23,944 nt of DNA, from NCBI GenBank assembly GCA_029240815.1, contig JARDZO010000051.1, forward strand, positions 1 through 23,944, written 5' to 3'. Of this stretch, positions 15,917 to 22,583 are shown piece after piece (position 1 is the first letter of the stretch; every line of letters begins with the position of its first letter). Position numbers and translations under genes: made by a program. Below the pieces are notes generated by a model, which saw only the letters and a list, made by a program, of their open reading frames with translations, was not told the origin of the DNA and ran no database searches. The stretch is from Brevibacillus sp. GTDB lineage: Bacteria; Bacillota; Bacilli; Brevibacillales; Brevibacillaceae.

Positions 15917-17284
15917 ATGATGCAATCGAGTGAGCGCGCAAAGACCCGGCGCATTACAAGCAACATCTTCAAAGGTTCGTTGGGGAACCTGATCGAATGG
16001 TACGACTGGTATGCGTACGCAGCTTTTGCGGTGTATTTCTCGTCCCAGTTTTTTCCGAAAGGAGACCCGACCAGCCAACTGCTGAATACGGCGGCAGTAT
16101 TTGCCATCGGATTTTTGATGCGGCCTATCGGGAGCTTGCTCCTCGGCCGGTATGCTGACCGTCACGGGCGCCGTGCCGCACTGACGCTGTCTGTCACCAT
16201 CATGGCCGGCGGTTCTCTGGTGATTGCCTGTACGCCTGGCTATGACACCATCGGCGTGTTTGCACCGGTGATTCTCGTTCTGGCCCGCCTGCTCCAAGGT
16301 CTGTCGCTTGGCGGGGAATACGGAACATCGGCAACGTACTTGTCCGAGATGGCTGACAGAGGTCGCCGTGGTTTCTACTCCAGCTTTCAGTACGTCACGC
16401 TGATCAGCGGCCAGCTGGTGGCGCTGGGCGTGCAAATCATTTTGCAGCAAATCCTCAGCGATGCAGATATGCATGCATGGGGCTGGCGTATTCCTTTCGT
16501 GATCGGAGCGCTTGGCGCACTGGCTGTCTTGTGGCTGCGCCGTAGCATGGACGAATCGGAGCAGTTCTCCAAAATGGGGTCGAAAAGCCGGGACAAGGCC
16601 GGTACGCTTAAAGAACTGATGAAGCATCCGAAGGCAGTGATGGCGGTAATCGGTCTGACTCTCGGGGGAACCATCGCATTCAACACCTACACGACTTATT
16701 TGCAAAAATTCATGGTGAATACGATAGGACTGCCGAAAGAGGAAGTCAGCTGGATTAACTTTATTGCTTTGCTCGTATTCGTTGTCCTGCAGCCAATTGC
16801 GGGTATGCTGTCCGACCGGATCGGGCGACGCCCACTGCTGATTGGTTTCGGGGTTCTGGGGACATTGTTTACCGTTCCGCTGTTCCTGATCATGGAACAG
16901 ACAAAAAGCCCATACATGGCTTTCCTGCTGATGCTGGTCGGTCTCATCATTGTCACAGGCTATACATCCATCAATGCGATCGTGAAAGCAGAGTTGTTCC
17001 CAACCGAAATCCGCGCTCTCGGCGTTGGTTTTCCGTACGGGTTGACCGTAGCGATCTTCGGGGGCACAGCGGAGTTCATCGCGCTGTGGTTCAAGAGCAT
17101 TGGGGTCGAGTCACTCTTCTATTACTACGTAGCGGCTTGTATTGCTGTGAGCCTCATCGTCTACTGGCGTATGGGTGAGTCGTCGAAAACCTCTCAGATC
17201 GAAGCTGAGCTGGACGCGGAAAAAGGTAAACAAAATGCGGAACGTAAGGTTCCTTCCAAGGTAGCAAACGGAACCAATCAATAA
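15917..17284 (+). CDS. MHS-family metabolite:H+ symporter (organic acid uptake)
   Basis: This 455-aa protein has 12 helices. It has the metabolite:H+ symporter signatures GNLIEWYDWYAYAAFA near the N-terminus, motif A LLGRYADRHGRR and LLQGLSLGGEYG, as in KgtP (2-oxoglutarate) and related dicarboxylate permeases. It would import a carboxylate with protons. ATG 15917 follows AAGGAGGG by seven bases; a longer frame from 15830 would span the cre site. Helices end near residue 425, and a polar basic tail follows. It is divergent from the LytST-like kinase and regulator, which probably induce it, and a cre site points to CcpA repression. The exact substrate is unknown; pyruvate, 2-oxoglutarate and C4-dicarboxylates are candidates. 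Confidence 0.87.
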   Translation: MMQSSERAKTRRITSNIFKGSLGNLIEWYDWYAYAAFAVYFSSQFFPKGDPTSQLLNTAAVFAIGFLMRPIGSLLLGRYADRHGRRAALTLSVTIMAGGSLVIACTPGYDTIGVFAPVILVLARLLQGLSLGGEYGTSATYLSEMADRGRRGFYSSFQYVTLISGQLVALGVQIILQQILSDADMHAWGWRIPFVIGALGALAVLWLRRSMDESEQFSKMGSKSRDKAGTLKELMKHPKAVMAVIGLTLGGTIAFNTYTTYLQKFMVNTIGLPKEEVSWINFIALLVFVVLQPIAGMLSDRIGRRPLLIGFGVLGTLFTVPLFLIMEQTKSPYMAFLLMLVGLIIVTGYTSINAIVKAELFPTEIRALGVGFPYGLTVAIFGGTAEFIALWFKSIGVESLFYYYVAACIAVSLIVYWRMGESSKTSQIEAELDAEKGKQNAERKVPSKVANGTNQ

Positions 17285-17314
17285 TCAACCTCTCGTGATG
17301 GAAAAACGACATGG

Positions 17315-17364
17315 ATCCGCCAGCTTGGTGCACATGCAGATGTGCCGGGTTGGCGGATTTTTTT
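17315..17364 (+). terminator. Terminator of the MHS transporter gene
   Basis: ATCCGCCA (17315-17322) pairs with TGGCGGAT (17351-17358), with a second inner stem (GTGCACAT/ATGTGC), and ends in seven T's. Confidence 0.85.
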
Positions 17365-17408
17365 CTGCATTTCCAGAAGCTCCCTGACATGCGCCCTCAG
17401 ATTGAATG

Positions 17409-17435
17409 AAGACCAGCTTGCAGGCTGGTCTTTTT
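17409..17435 (+). terminator. Second, tandem terminator
   Basis: AAGACCAGC (17409-17417) pairs with GCTGGTCTT (17424-17432), and the T's run on to 17435. It stands 45 bp after the first terminator with no gene between, and so insulates the oxidase operon from readthrough. Confidence 0.8.
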
Positions 17436-17471
17436 GCTGTGTCTAACCTGTGACAGAAACTGGATAATATC

Positions 17472-17537
17472 AGGGTATTTTCGCCCTATTTTAGGGGATT
17501 TCCCCGAATTACTTCGACCTGTACCTCGGGATAGAAT
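17472..17537 (+). promoter_or_regulatory. Promoter of the ba3 oxidase operon with GGG-N4-CCC palindrome
   Basis: GGGGATTTCCCC (17494-17505) contains GGG-N4-CCC and is centred 32.5 bp upstream of TAGAAT (17532-17537). This is nearly the same layout as at the NreB-like kinase promoter (31.5 bp), again with no good -35. A second, wider copy, AGGG-N8-CCCT (17472-17487), is centred 20 bp further upstream, on the same helical face. It is a likely target of the window's NarL-type regulator. Confidence 0.55.
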
Positions 17538-17590
17538 GAAGGCGTAAATGAACGACGCCATGAAAGGCACAAAGAAAGGAGGAGAGAGCG

Positions 17591-17758
17591 ATGGAGATGC
17601 AGACAAACAGCACGAAAAAGAAGCAGGGGCAAAAGCAGACCAACCCGCAGACAGAATCAGAAAATCTTCAGGGGACGTTTGCTGCAGTGCTGATCGTCGG
17701 AGGAATCATTCTCCTCAGTTGGTTTGGCGTATTTGGCCTTTTCCTGGAACGTGCATAA
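17591..17758 (+). CDS. ba3-type cytochrome c oxidase subunit IIa
   Basis: This 55-aa gene is easily missed because of its size. A polar basic N-terminus (KKKQGQKQ) is followed by LQGTFAAV and one membrane helix (about 30-52) ending in FGVFGLFLERA. This is the pattern of the single-helix subunit IIa that packs beside subunits I and II in ba3 oxidases. GGAGGAG precedes the ATG by about seven bases. It is the first gene of the oxidase operon, 24 bp before subunit II. Confidence 0.8.
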   Translation: MEMQTNSTKKKQGQKQTNPQTESENLQGTFAAVLIVGGIILLSWFGVFGLFLERA

Positions 17759-17782
17759 GAGGGGAAGCGAAGGAGGGTTCGT

Positions 17783-18250
17783 ATGCATTTGCATCGGTTT
17801 GAAAAAATTTGGTTGATGCTGGGCGCTGGCGGGTTGGCCTTGTTTATCCTGCTGCTGTGCGTCAATGCGTTTGCGATGGGGATGGCACCGCCTAGCAATA
17901 TGGAAATGATTGATCCGGCCAAGGTCTTGGAGACGCCGCCTTTTGATAAACCAGGCTTGAAACAGGTAGGGGATCAGGAATACGACGCCTACATGACGGC
18001 GTTTGCATTTGGCTTCTCGCCGACCAAGATGGAAGTGCCGGTCGGTTCCACGGTTAATTTTCACGTTACGAGTCCGGATGTGATTCATGGCTTTCAGATT
18101 CCCGGTACAAACGTCAATTTTATGGTGATGCCCGGACATATCAACTCCGCCACGTATACGTTTGACAAACCGGGCGAGTATTTAATTATTTGCAACGAGT
18201 ACTGCGGCGCTGGTCATCAAGTGATGGCGACCACGATCATCGTTAAATAG
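17783..18250 (+). CDS. cbaB: ba3-type cytochrome c oxidase subunit II (CuA protein)
   Basis: This 155-aa protein has one N-terminal helix (about 9-32) and a cupredoxin domain outside the membrane. The dinuclear CuA ligands are all present: His102, then CNEYCGAGHQVM with Cys137, Glu139 (backbone), Cys141, His145 and Met148. It accepts electrons from cytochrome c and passes them to subunit I. Its short length and single helix are typical of the ba3 class, not the two-helix caa3 class. GGAGGG lies five bases before the ATG. Subunit I follows 15 bp later. Confidence 0.92.
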   Translation: MHLHRFEKIWLMLGAGGLALFILLLCVNAFAMGMAPPSNMEMIDPAKVLETPPFDKPGLKQVGDQEYDAYMTAFAFGFSPTKMEVPVGSTVNFHVTSPDVIHGFQIPGTNVNFMVMPGHINSATYTFDKPGEYLIICNEYCGAGHQVMATTIIVK

Positions 18251-18265
18251 AGTGAGGTGATTCAT

Positions 18266-19939
18266 ATGGTAATCGCACGAAAGGTTGATACGGATCGGCT
18301 ACCTGCTGCTGTCACACGTCCGTCTGCCCTCCTCGGATTGTCCTATATTTGGGTAGCGTACATTGCATTTGGATTGGCTGCATTGGCAGGAATGTTACAA
18401 GGCATGGTACGAGGCGGAATCATAGAGCTGCCCAGCTGGACGAATTACTATCAAATATTGACTGCCCACGGTGTGCTGATGGCACTTATTTTTACCACAT
18501 TTTTCATCGTTGGCTTTCTCCTGACTGGTGTAGCACGCACGACAGGGGGATCCCTGCATAGTACTGCTCTCGGATGGGGGTGGGCTGGATGGGTCCTGAT
18601 GGTCGTGGGTACCTTGATGGCAGTCGTCACGATTTTGATGAATGAGGCTTCGGTGCTATACACGTTTTATGCTCCGTTGAAGGCTTCCCCGTACTTTTAT
18701 ATCGGGGCTGCACTCCTCGTCGTCGGGAGTTGGTTCGCAGGCTTTGCGGTCTTTGCCAGCTATCATAAATGGAAAAAGGAGAACAAAGGTAAAATATCGC
18801 CGCTCTTTGTTTTCATGTCGGTCACGACGTTTGTCATGTGGATCATTGCGACGCTCCCGGTGGCAGTCGAGGTTATTTTTCAACTGATTCCTTGGTCGCT
18901 GGGAATATCGCCGACGATCAACATCATGCTGAGCCGTACGTTGTTCTGGTTCTTTGGGCATCCACTTGTCTACTTCTGGCTGATGCCAGCTTACATCGCC
19001 TGGTATGTATGTGTACCGCGGATTATCGGCGGGCATGTTTTCAGTGACTCGCTCAGCCGCCTTGCCTTTATTCTTCTGCTGCTTTTCTCGATTCCGGTAG
19101 GCTTCCACCATCAGCTGATGGAGCCAGGCATCTCGGCGGGCTGGAAGATGATTCACGTGACGCTGACGCTCATCGTCGTGATTCCGTCGCTCATGACAGC
19201 CTTCTCTATGTTTGCGATTTTCGAAACCACGGGACGCAAAAAAGGAGGTATTGGTCTCTTCGGCTGGCTGAAAAAGCTGCCATGGACGGACGTTCGCTTC
19301 TTCGCTCCATTTGTAGGGATGCTCTTCTTCATCCCTGGAGGAGCTGGCGGTATTATCAATGCAAGTAACCAGATCAATGCGGTCATTCACAATACGATTT
19401 GGGTCACGGGTCACTTCCACATTACGGTGGGAGCGGCAGTTGCGCTTACGTTCTTTGGAGTCAGCTTTTGGCTGATCCCAGTACTGACCGGACGCACACT
19501 TACTCGCACAGCCAATCGGATGGGGATGGTGCAGACCGTATTTTGGGCAGTAGGGATGTTCCTGATGTCGTTTGCGATGCACACGATGGGCTTGCAGGGA
19601 GCGCCACGTCGGACCGATTACACGACCTATATGGATCATCCGACAGCATTGGGCTGGATGGATTACCAACGGATGATGGCGTTTGGTGGCGGTCTGCTGT
19701 TCGTATCGGCCATCCTGCTGATCCTGATTCTCTTGTACTTGACCTTCTACGCACCAAAAGGGTACATGGAGTATCCGATTGGGGAGACAGAGAAAGAGCA
19801 GCATGTCCCACGCTTGCTGGAACGCTGGCCTGTGTGGATAGGGCTCGTCGCTTTTCTGATCGTAATGGCGTATGGATATCCGATCATGGAGCAGATCCAG
19901 CATCAGGCGCCTGGCTCGCCGCCGTTTAAAACTTGGTGA
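18266..19939 (+). CDS. cbaA: ba3-type cytochrome c oxidase subunit I
   Basis: This 557-aa heme-copper oxidase catalytic subunit reduces O2 to water and pumps protons. Heme ligands His68 and His385 (low-spin heme) and His383 (high-spin heme) are visible. So are the CuB ligands His232, His281 and His282, and Tyr236, the tyrosine cross-linked to the first CuB histidine. It lacks the D-channel motifs of A-type oxidases and has the extended C-terminal helices of the ba3 (B-type) class. ATG 18266 is chosen because GAGGTGA lies five bases upstream; a GTG at 18257 falls inside that ribosome site. High-affinity enzymes of this class serve at low oxygen, which fits control by an oxygen-sensing regulator. 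A terminator follows. Confidence 0.93.
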   Translation: MVIARKVDTDRLPAAVTRPSALLGLSYIWVAYIAFGLAALAGMLQGMVRGGIIELPSWTNYYQILTAHGVLMALIFTTFFIVGFLLTGVARTTGGSLHSTALGWGWAGWVLMVVGTLMAVVTILMNEASVLYTFYAPLKASPYFYIGAALLVVGSWFAGFAVFASYHKWKKENKGKISPLFVFMSVTTFVMWIIATLPVAVEVIFQLIPWSLGISPTINIMLSRTLFWFFGHPLVYFWLMPAYIAWYVCVPRIIGGHVFSDSLSRLAFILLLLFSIPVGFHHQLMEPGISAGWKMIHVTLTLIVVIPSLMTAFSMFAIFETTGRKKGGIGLFGWLKKLPWTDVRFFAPFVGMLFFIPGGAGGIINASNQINAVIHNTIWVTGHFHITVGAAVALTFFGVSFWLIPVLTGRTLTRTANRMGMVQTVFWAVGMFLMSFAMHTMGLQGAPRRTDYTTYMDHPTALGWMDYQRMMAFGGGLLFVSAILLILILLYLTFYAPKGYMEYPIGETEKEQHVPRLLERWPVWIGLVAFLIVMAYGYPIMEQIQHQAPGSPPFKTW

Positions 19940-19956
19940 TCATAGAGAGTTAAAGG

Positions 19957-19993
19957 AAAAACCACCCGTCAGTTACCGACGAGTGGTTTTTTT
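19957..19993. terminator. Terminator of the oxidase operon, bidirectional
   Basis: AAAAACCAC at the left pairs with GTGGTTTTTT at the right, and an inner CGTC/GACG stem completes the hairpin. T-runs occur on both strands, so it can also stop the minus-strand 32-aa gene. Confidence 0.85.
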
Positions 19994-20022
19994 CGTGTAT
20001 GGTGCGTTGCCACTAGCTTTTT

Positions 20023-20121
20023 TTAATATAGGGCAGCAAATTCTGTTATAGCAAGAATCAGATACCCGATGGCAAGTAGCCATAGCGCGAGCAGTCTGAG
20101 GTCTTCCTCTTCAAATGGCAT
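20023..20121 (-). CDS. 32-aa single-helix membrane peptide
   Basis: This short gene has a near-ideal ribosome site (AAAGGAGGAG, four to five bases before the ATG) and a clean stop. The peptide starts MPFEEEDLRLLALW, continues through a hydrophobic helix (about 9-26, LLALWLLAIGYLILAIT) and ends EFAALY. It is acidic at the front with one membrane span. It may ride on the SDR transcript, whose stop lies 62 bp upstream, and it ends near a bidirectional terminator shared with the oxidase operon. I do not recognise a family. A membrane peptide acting with the oxidase is conceivable but unproven. Confidence 0.55.
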   Translation of the reverse strand: MPFEEEDLRLLALWLLAIGYLILAITEFAALY

Positions 20122-20127
20122 AGAACT

Positions 20128-20169
20128 CCTCCTTTGTCTCTAGTTACTACCAAGGTATTCAAAAGGAGG
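20128..20169 (-). promoter_or_regulatory. Possible hairpin hiding the ribosome site of the 32-aa gene
   Basis: On the minus-strand RNA, CCTCCTTT (20162-20169) can pair with AAAGGAGG (20128-20135), the ribosome site of the small gene. Pairing extends to 10 bp with one mismatch; the loop is 26 nt. Transcripts reading through from the SDR gene would carry it. Confidence 0.4.
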
Positions 20170-20183
20170 GGCATTGGTTTAGC

Positions 20184-20939
20184 TTATGGTTCGTAAATCA
20201 TCTTTCGCGTCATTCCGCCATCGATGACCAACTCGGTACCAGTGATAAAATCATTGTCCCTTTGGGTCAAAAACAGGCAGGCGCGGGCAATATCATCGGG
20301 CACTCCGACGCGTCCGGCTGGATGCTGCGCATGGTCCTCAGGGCGAAGGGCAGTATAGTCTCCATTCTCGATCCATCCCGGGGAAATCGCATTGACGCGG
20401 ATGCTGTCCGGGCCCAAAGAAACGGCCAGAGCGTGGGTCAAGGCGAGAATCCCCCCTTTGGAAGCGGCATATGCTTCGGAATTGGGTTCCGACATGTGCG
20501 CGCGGGAAGAGGACAGATTGATGATGGAGCCGCCGACATGTTTGCGCATGATTTTGGCTGCCTCACGGGAACCGAGAAAGACGCTGCGCAGATTGGTGTT
20601 GAGGATGTGATCCCACGCTTCCACGGTCAGGTCGTAGGGCGACTCCCACGTGGAAAGGCCGGCGTTGTTAATCAATACGTCCAAACGACCCCAGCGCTCA
20701 TCGACCATCTGCATCAGTTGCTCGATATGATCGGGTTGACTGACATCGACTTGCTGGAAAGTAGCGGTTCCCGTGGTGATCTCTGATGTGTTGATCGAGT
20801 GGGCGACAGACTCGCCTGCCTCGCAGTTTCGCTCAGCGATGACCACATGAGCGCCATGTGCAGCGTACATCGTTGCCACGGCACGACCGATTCCATTTCC
20901 AGCACCAGTGACGATGACAATGTTATCCTTGAATTTCAT
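20184..20939 (-). CDS. SDR-family NAD(P)-dependent oxidoreductase
   Basis: This 251-aa classical short-chain dehydrogenase has the dinucleotide motif TGAGNGIG (11-18), NNAG (91-94), catalytic Ser near 144, Tyr157 and Lys161 (Y-x3-K), and the C-terminal GTELVIDGGMTRKM. It oxidises or reduces an alcohol or ketone; the substrate is not evident. Acidic residue E36 after the second strand (VVIAERN) hints at NAD rather than NADP. ATG 20939 is chosen because GGAGGG lies just upstream; a longer frame to 21014 lacks one. It is divergent from a nitroreductase gene. Confidence 0.88.
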   Translation of the reverse strand: MKFKDNIVIVTGAGNGIGRAVATMYAAHGAHVVIAERNCEAGESVAHSINTSEITTGTATFQQVDVSQPDHIEQLMQMVDERWGRLDVLINNAGLSTWESPYDLTVEAWDHILNTNLRSVFLGSREAAKIMRKHVGGSIINLSSSRAHMSEPNSEAYAASKGGILALTHALAVSLGPDSIRVNAISPGWIENGDYTALRPEDHAQHPAGRVGVPDDIARACLFLTQRDNDFITGTELVIDGGMTRKMIYEP

Positions 20940-21085
20940 GAAGATTCCCTCCGAACAATAAAAACAATGTTGTCCTGTAAAAAAACTGTAAAAATGTAAA
21001 AAAGACAGTTGCAAATTGTATCTAACTATAATAAAGTGAGTATCATATTTTACAAATTTTACTGAGAATGAAGGAGGTCTTCTTT
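20940..21085. promoter_or_regulatory. Divergent SDR/nitroreductase control region
   Basis: These 146 bp are AT-rich. TATAAT (21027-21032) can serve as the plus-strand -10, without a good -35. GTATC occurs at 21018 and 21040, 22 bp (two turns) apart, flanking it. TTTTACAAATTTTAC follows near 21050. The arrangement suggests a shared operator, perhaps for a MarR/HxlR-type redox regulator. Confidence 0.4.
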
Positions 21086-21718
21086 ATGCAAACTGAAATG
21101 AAATTAACAGCCGAACAAGCGATGGAAGCAAGACATAGTGTACGTAAATACGATCCGAGTGCAGTGATTCCTCAAGGTGAGCTGAACGAAATTTTGCGTC
21201 TGGCCGCTAGCGCGCCATCCTCATGGAATCTGCAGCACTGGCGTTTTCTAGTGGTGACCGATCCGGCTATCAAGCAAAAGCTTCTGCCGATCGCTTACAA
21301 TCAGCAACAAGTTGTAGACGCCTACGCTACTATCATCATACTGGGAGATCTGGAAGCAGACAAGGCGGCGACTGTCGTGTACGACCAAGCTCTTGCTAAA
21401 GGAATCGTGTCGCAGCAAGTACGTGACACGATGATTGCTCAGGTCGAGGGTGCTTACAAAAACAATCCGGAAATTGCGCGCGATGAGGCAATCCGTAATT
21501 CCTCCTATGCAGCGATGCAGTTGATGCTGGCTGCAAAAGCGAAAGGGTATGACACATGCCCAATGGGTGGCTACGATAGAGATAAGCTGATCGAGGCCCT
21601 GAACATTCCATCCCGTTATTTGCCGACTTTGATGCTCACACTGGGCAAAGCGAGCGTGCAAGCACATCCGACCGATCGTTTGGGTCTGGATCAGCTGGTT
21701 ATTGAAAACAGCTTCTAA
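21086..21718 (+). CDS. Nitroreductase family protein (NAD(P)H, FMN)
   Basis: This 210-aa FMN-dependent nitroreductase is of the YodC/YdgI type. The FMN phosphate-binding RHSVRKY motif (16-22), APSSWNLQHW (43-52) and a late MGGYDRDKL segment with the usual glycine pair are visible. Such enzymes reduce nitro compounds or quinones; the physiological substrate is unknown. ATG 21086 follows AAGGAGG by eight bases; an upstream ATG at 21068 lies at the ribosome site itself. It is divergent from the SDR gene and probably co-regulated with it. A terminator follows at once. Confidence 0.9.
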   Translation: MQTEMKLTAEQAMEARHSVRKYDPSAVIPQGELNEILRLAASAPSSWNLQHWRFLVVTDPAIKQKLLPIAYNQQQVVDAYATIIILGDLEADKAATVVYDQALAKGIVSQQVRDTMIAQVEGAYKNNPEIARDEAIRNSSYAAMQLMLAAKAKGYDTCPMGGYDRDKLIEALNIPSRYLPTLMLTLGKASVQAHPTDRLGLDQLVIENSF

Positions 21719-21728
21719 ATCATAAAGG

Positions 21729-21758
21729 AAAAGGAACGCTCAAGATAGCGTTCCTTTT
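21729..21758 (+). terminator. Terminator of the nitroreductase gene
   Basis: AAAAGGAACGCT (21729-21740) pairs perfectly with AGCGTTCCTTTT (21747-21758) around a CAAGAT loop. A nearly identical hairpin lies at 22168-22195. Confidence 0.85.
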
Positions 21759-21759
21759 C

Positions 21760-22035
21760 AGGCTGTCGAGAAAGTGGCTACAGTGTGAGAAGCCTGTTTC
21801 CATTCTCCACTCCGGGCTACGTCCTGCAGGGGAGTATTAACTGTCCGCTCCGCCATGATCCCGAGGGAATCGCTAAACGGCGCGCAGCTACGAAGGTAAC
21901 TCATAGATATCGATTCTGTTGCCTCGGGCTTCATGGCTACGCTGAGCGGGACTCCACAGTCGCTCCGCCTGGAAACATGCTTCACTCGCGAACTGATTCT
22001 GCTCATCGAGCTCTCCTAAAATCTTTTGGGACACT
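21760..22035. repeat. Fold-back element, possible repeat or structured RNA
   Basis: No credible gene fits here. The sequence folds on itself: GTGAGAAGCCTGTTTCC (21785-21801) against GGAAACATGCTTCAC (21971-21985), CCATGATCCCGAGG (21853-21866) against CCTCGGGCTTCATGG (21922-21936), and GAATCG (21867-21872) against CGATTC (21911-21916). Pairings are nested, as in one long imperfect stem. An 82-codon minus-strand frame spans it but has no good ribosome site. It may be a dispersed intergenic repeat, a MITE-like element or an RNA. Confidence 0.5.
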
Positions 22036-22167
22036 CTAGGGTACAAAAAATAAAGGAACGTTTCTCTATAGAATCACGTTCACGATTTATACTAGCGACG
22101 ATCTTTTTGCCCAAAAATCATGCAAATAAAAGTAAATCCCGATAGGTATGGGGTTTCTCAACAATCT

Positions 22168-22200
22168 GAGGGAACGCTCAAGAGAGCGTTCCCTCTTTTC
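22168..22200 (+). terminator. Second copy of the GGAACGCT hairpin
   Basis: GAGGGAACGCT (22168-22178) pairs with AGCGTTCCCTC (22185-22195), then TTTTCTTTT. The GGAACGCT stem and loop differ from the nitroreductase terminator by one base, yet no gene ends just before it. Confidence 0.7.
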
Positions 22201-22250
22201 TTTTCACCTAGGAATGAAATTGGATAACCACTGAATCTTGAATCGGCTGA

Positions 22251-22475
22251 TATCCGAACTCCTGTCTCGGTGTTGTCGTTGGTTCATCAATGGGAGGACT
22301 CACCATCGACGCTGGATACGGCCTCGTTTCACCTCTATGGGTGGGGGCGCTCTTGGCGTCTCTCGGTCTGCTATCTTTATTGCCTTTTTGGCAGGGAACG
22401 GGGAAAGGGCGTCGTTCTAAAGGGCAACATGCTGGAATTCGCAAAAATAACGTGGCAGATTATGCAGAACAATAA
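22251..22475 (+). pseudogene. 3' remnant of an MFS transporter gene
   Basis: The frame has no usable start and opens after a stop at 22248. It reads LGVVVGSSMGGLTIDAGYG, then LVSPLWVGALLASLGLLSLLPFW, then a polar tail to TAA at 22475. This matches the last two helices of AraJ/YdhP-type MFS exporters, where an LG-x-x-LG-x-x-x-GG-x-x-ID-x-GLG stretch precedes the final helix. About 80% of the gene is missing. It does not match the end of the intact MFS protein at 8667-9845. Confidence 0.6.
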
Positions 22476-22539
22476 GGGAAGGTTGGCACGACCGTGACGG
22501 GAATCGTGTGCCGCATTCAGAGAAAGGCACGATTGCCGA

Positions 22540-22583
22540 AAAGAAAGGGTAGGAGAGTCTAAAAGCTCTTCCTACCCTTTTTC
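22540..22583. terminator. Bidirectional terminator overlapping the kinase 3' end
   Basis: AAAGGGTAGGA (22544-22554) pairs with TCCTACCCTTT (22570-22580), helped by an inner GAG/CTC stem, with T-rich flanks on both strands. The right arm contains the TAG stop of the minus-strand kinase gene. Confidence 0.85.

Noticed and set aside
18656..19903. A 415-codon minus-strand frame inside oxidase subunit I
   Set aside because: The oxidase frame carries all metal ligands; the reverse frame is a composition artefact.
21758..22006. 82-codon minus-strand frame in the fold-back element
   Set aside because: It has no good ribosome site and shows no domain; the nested inverted repeats explain the sequence better.
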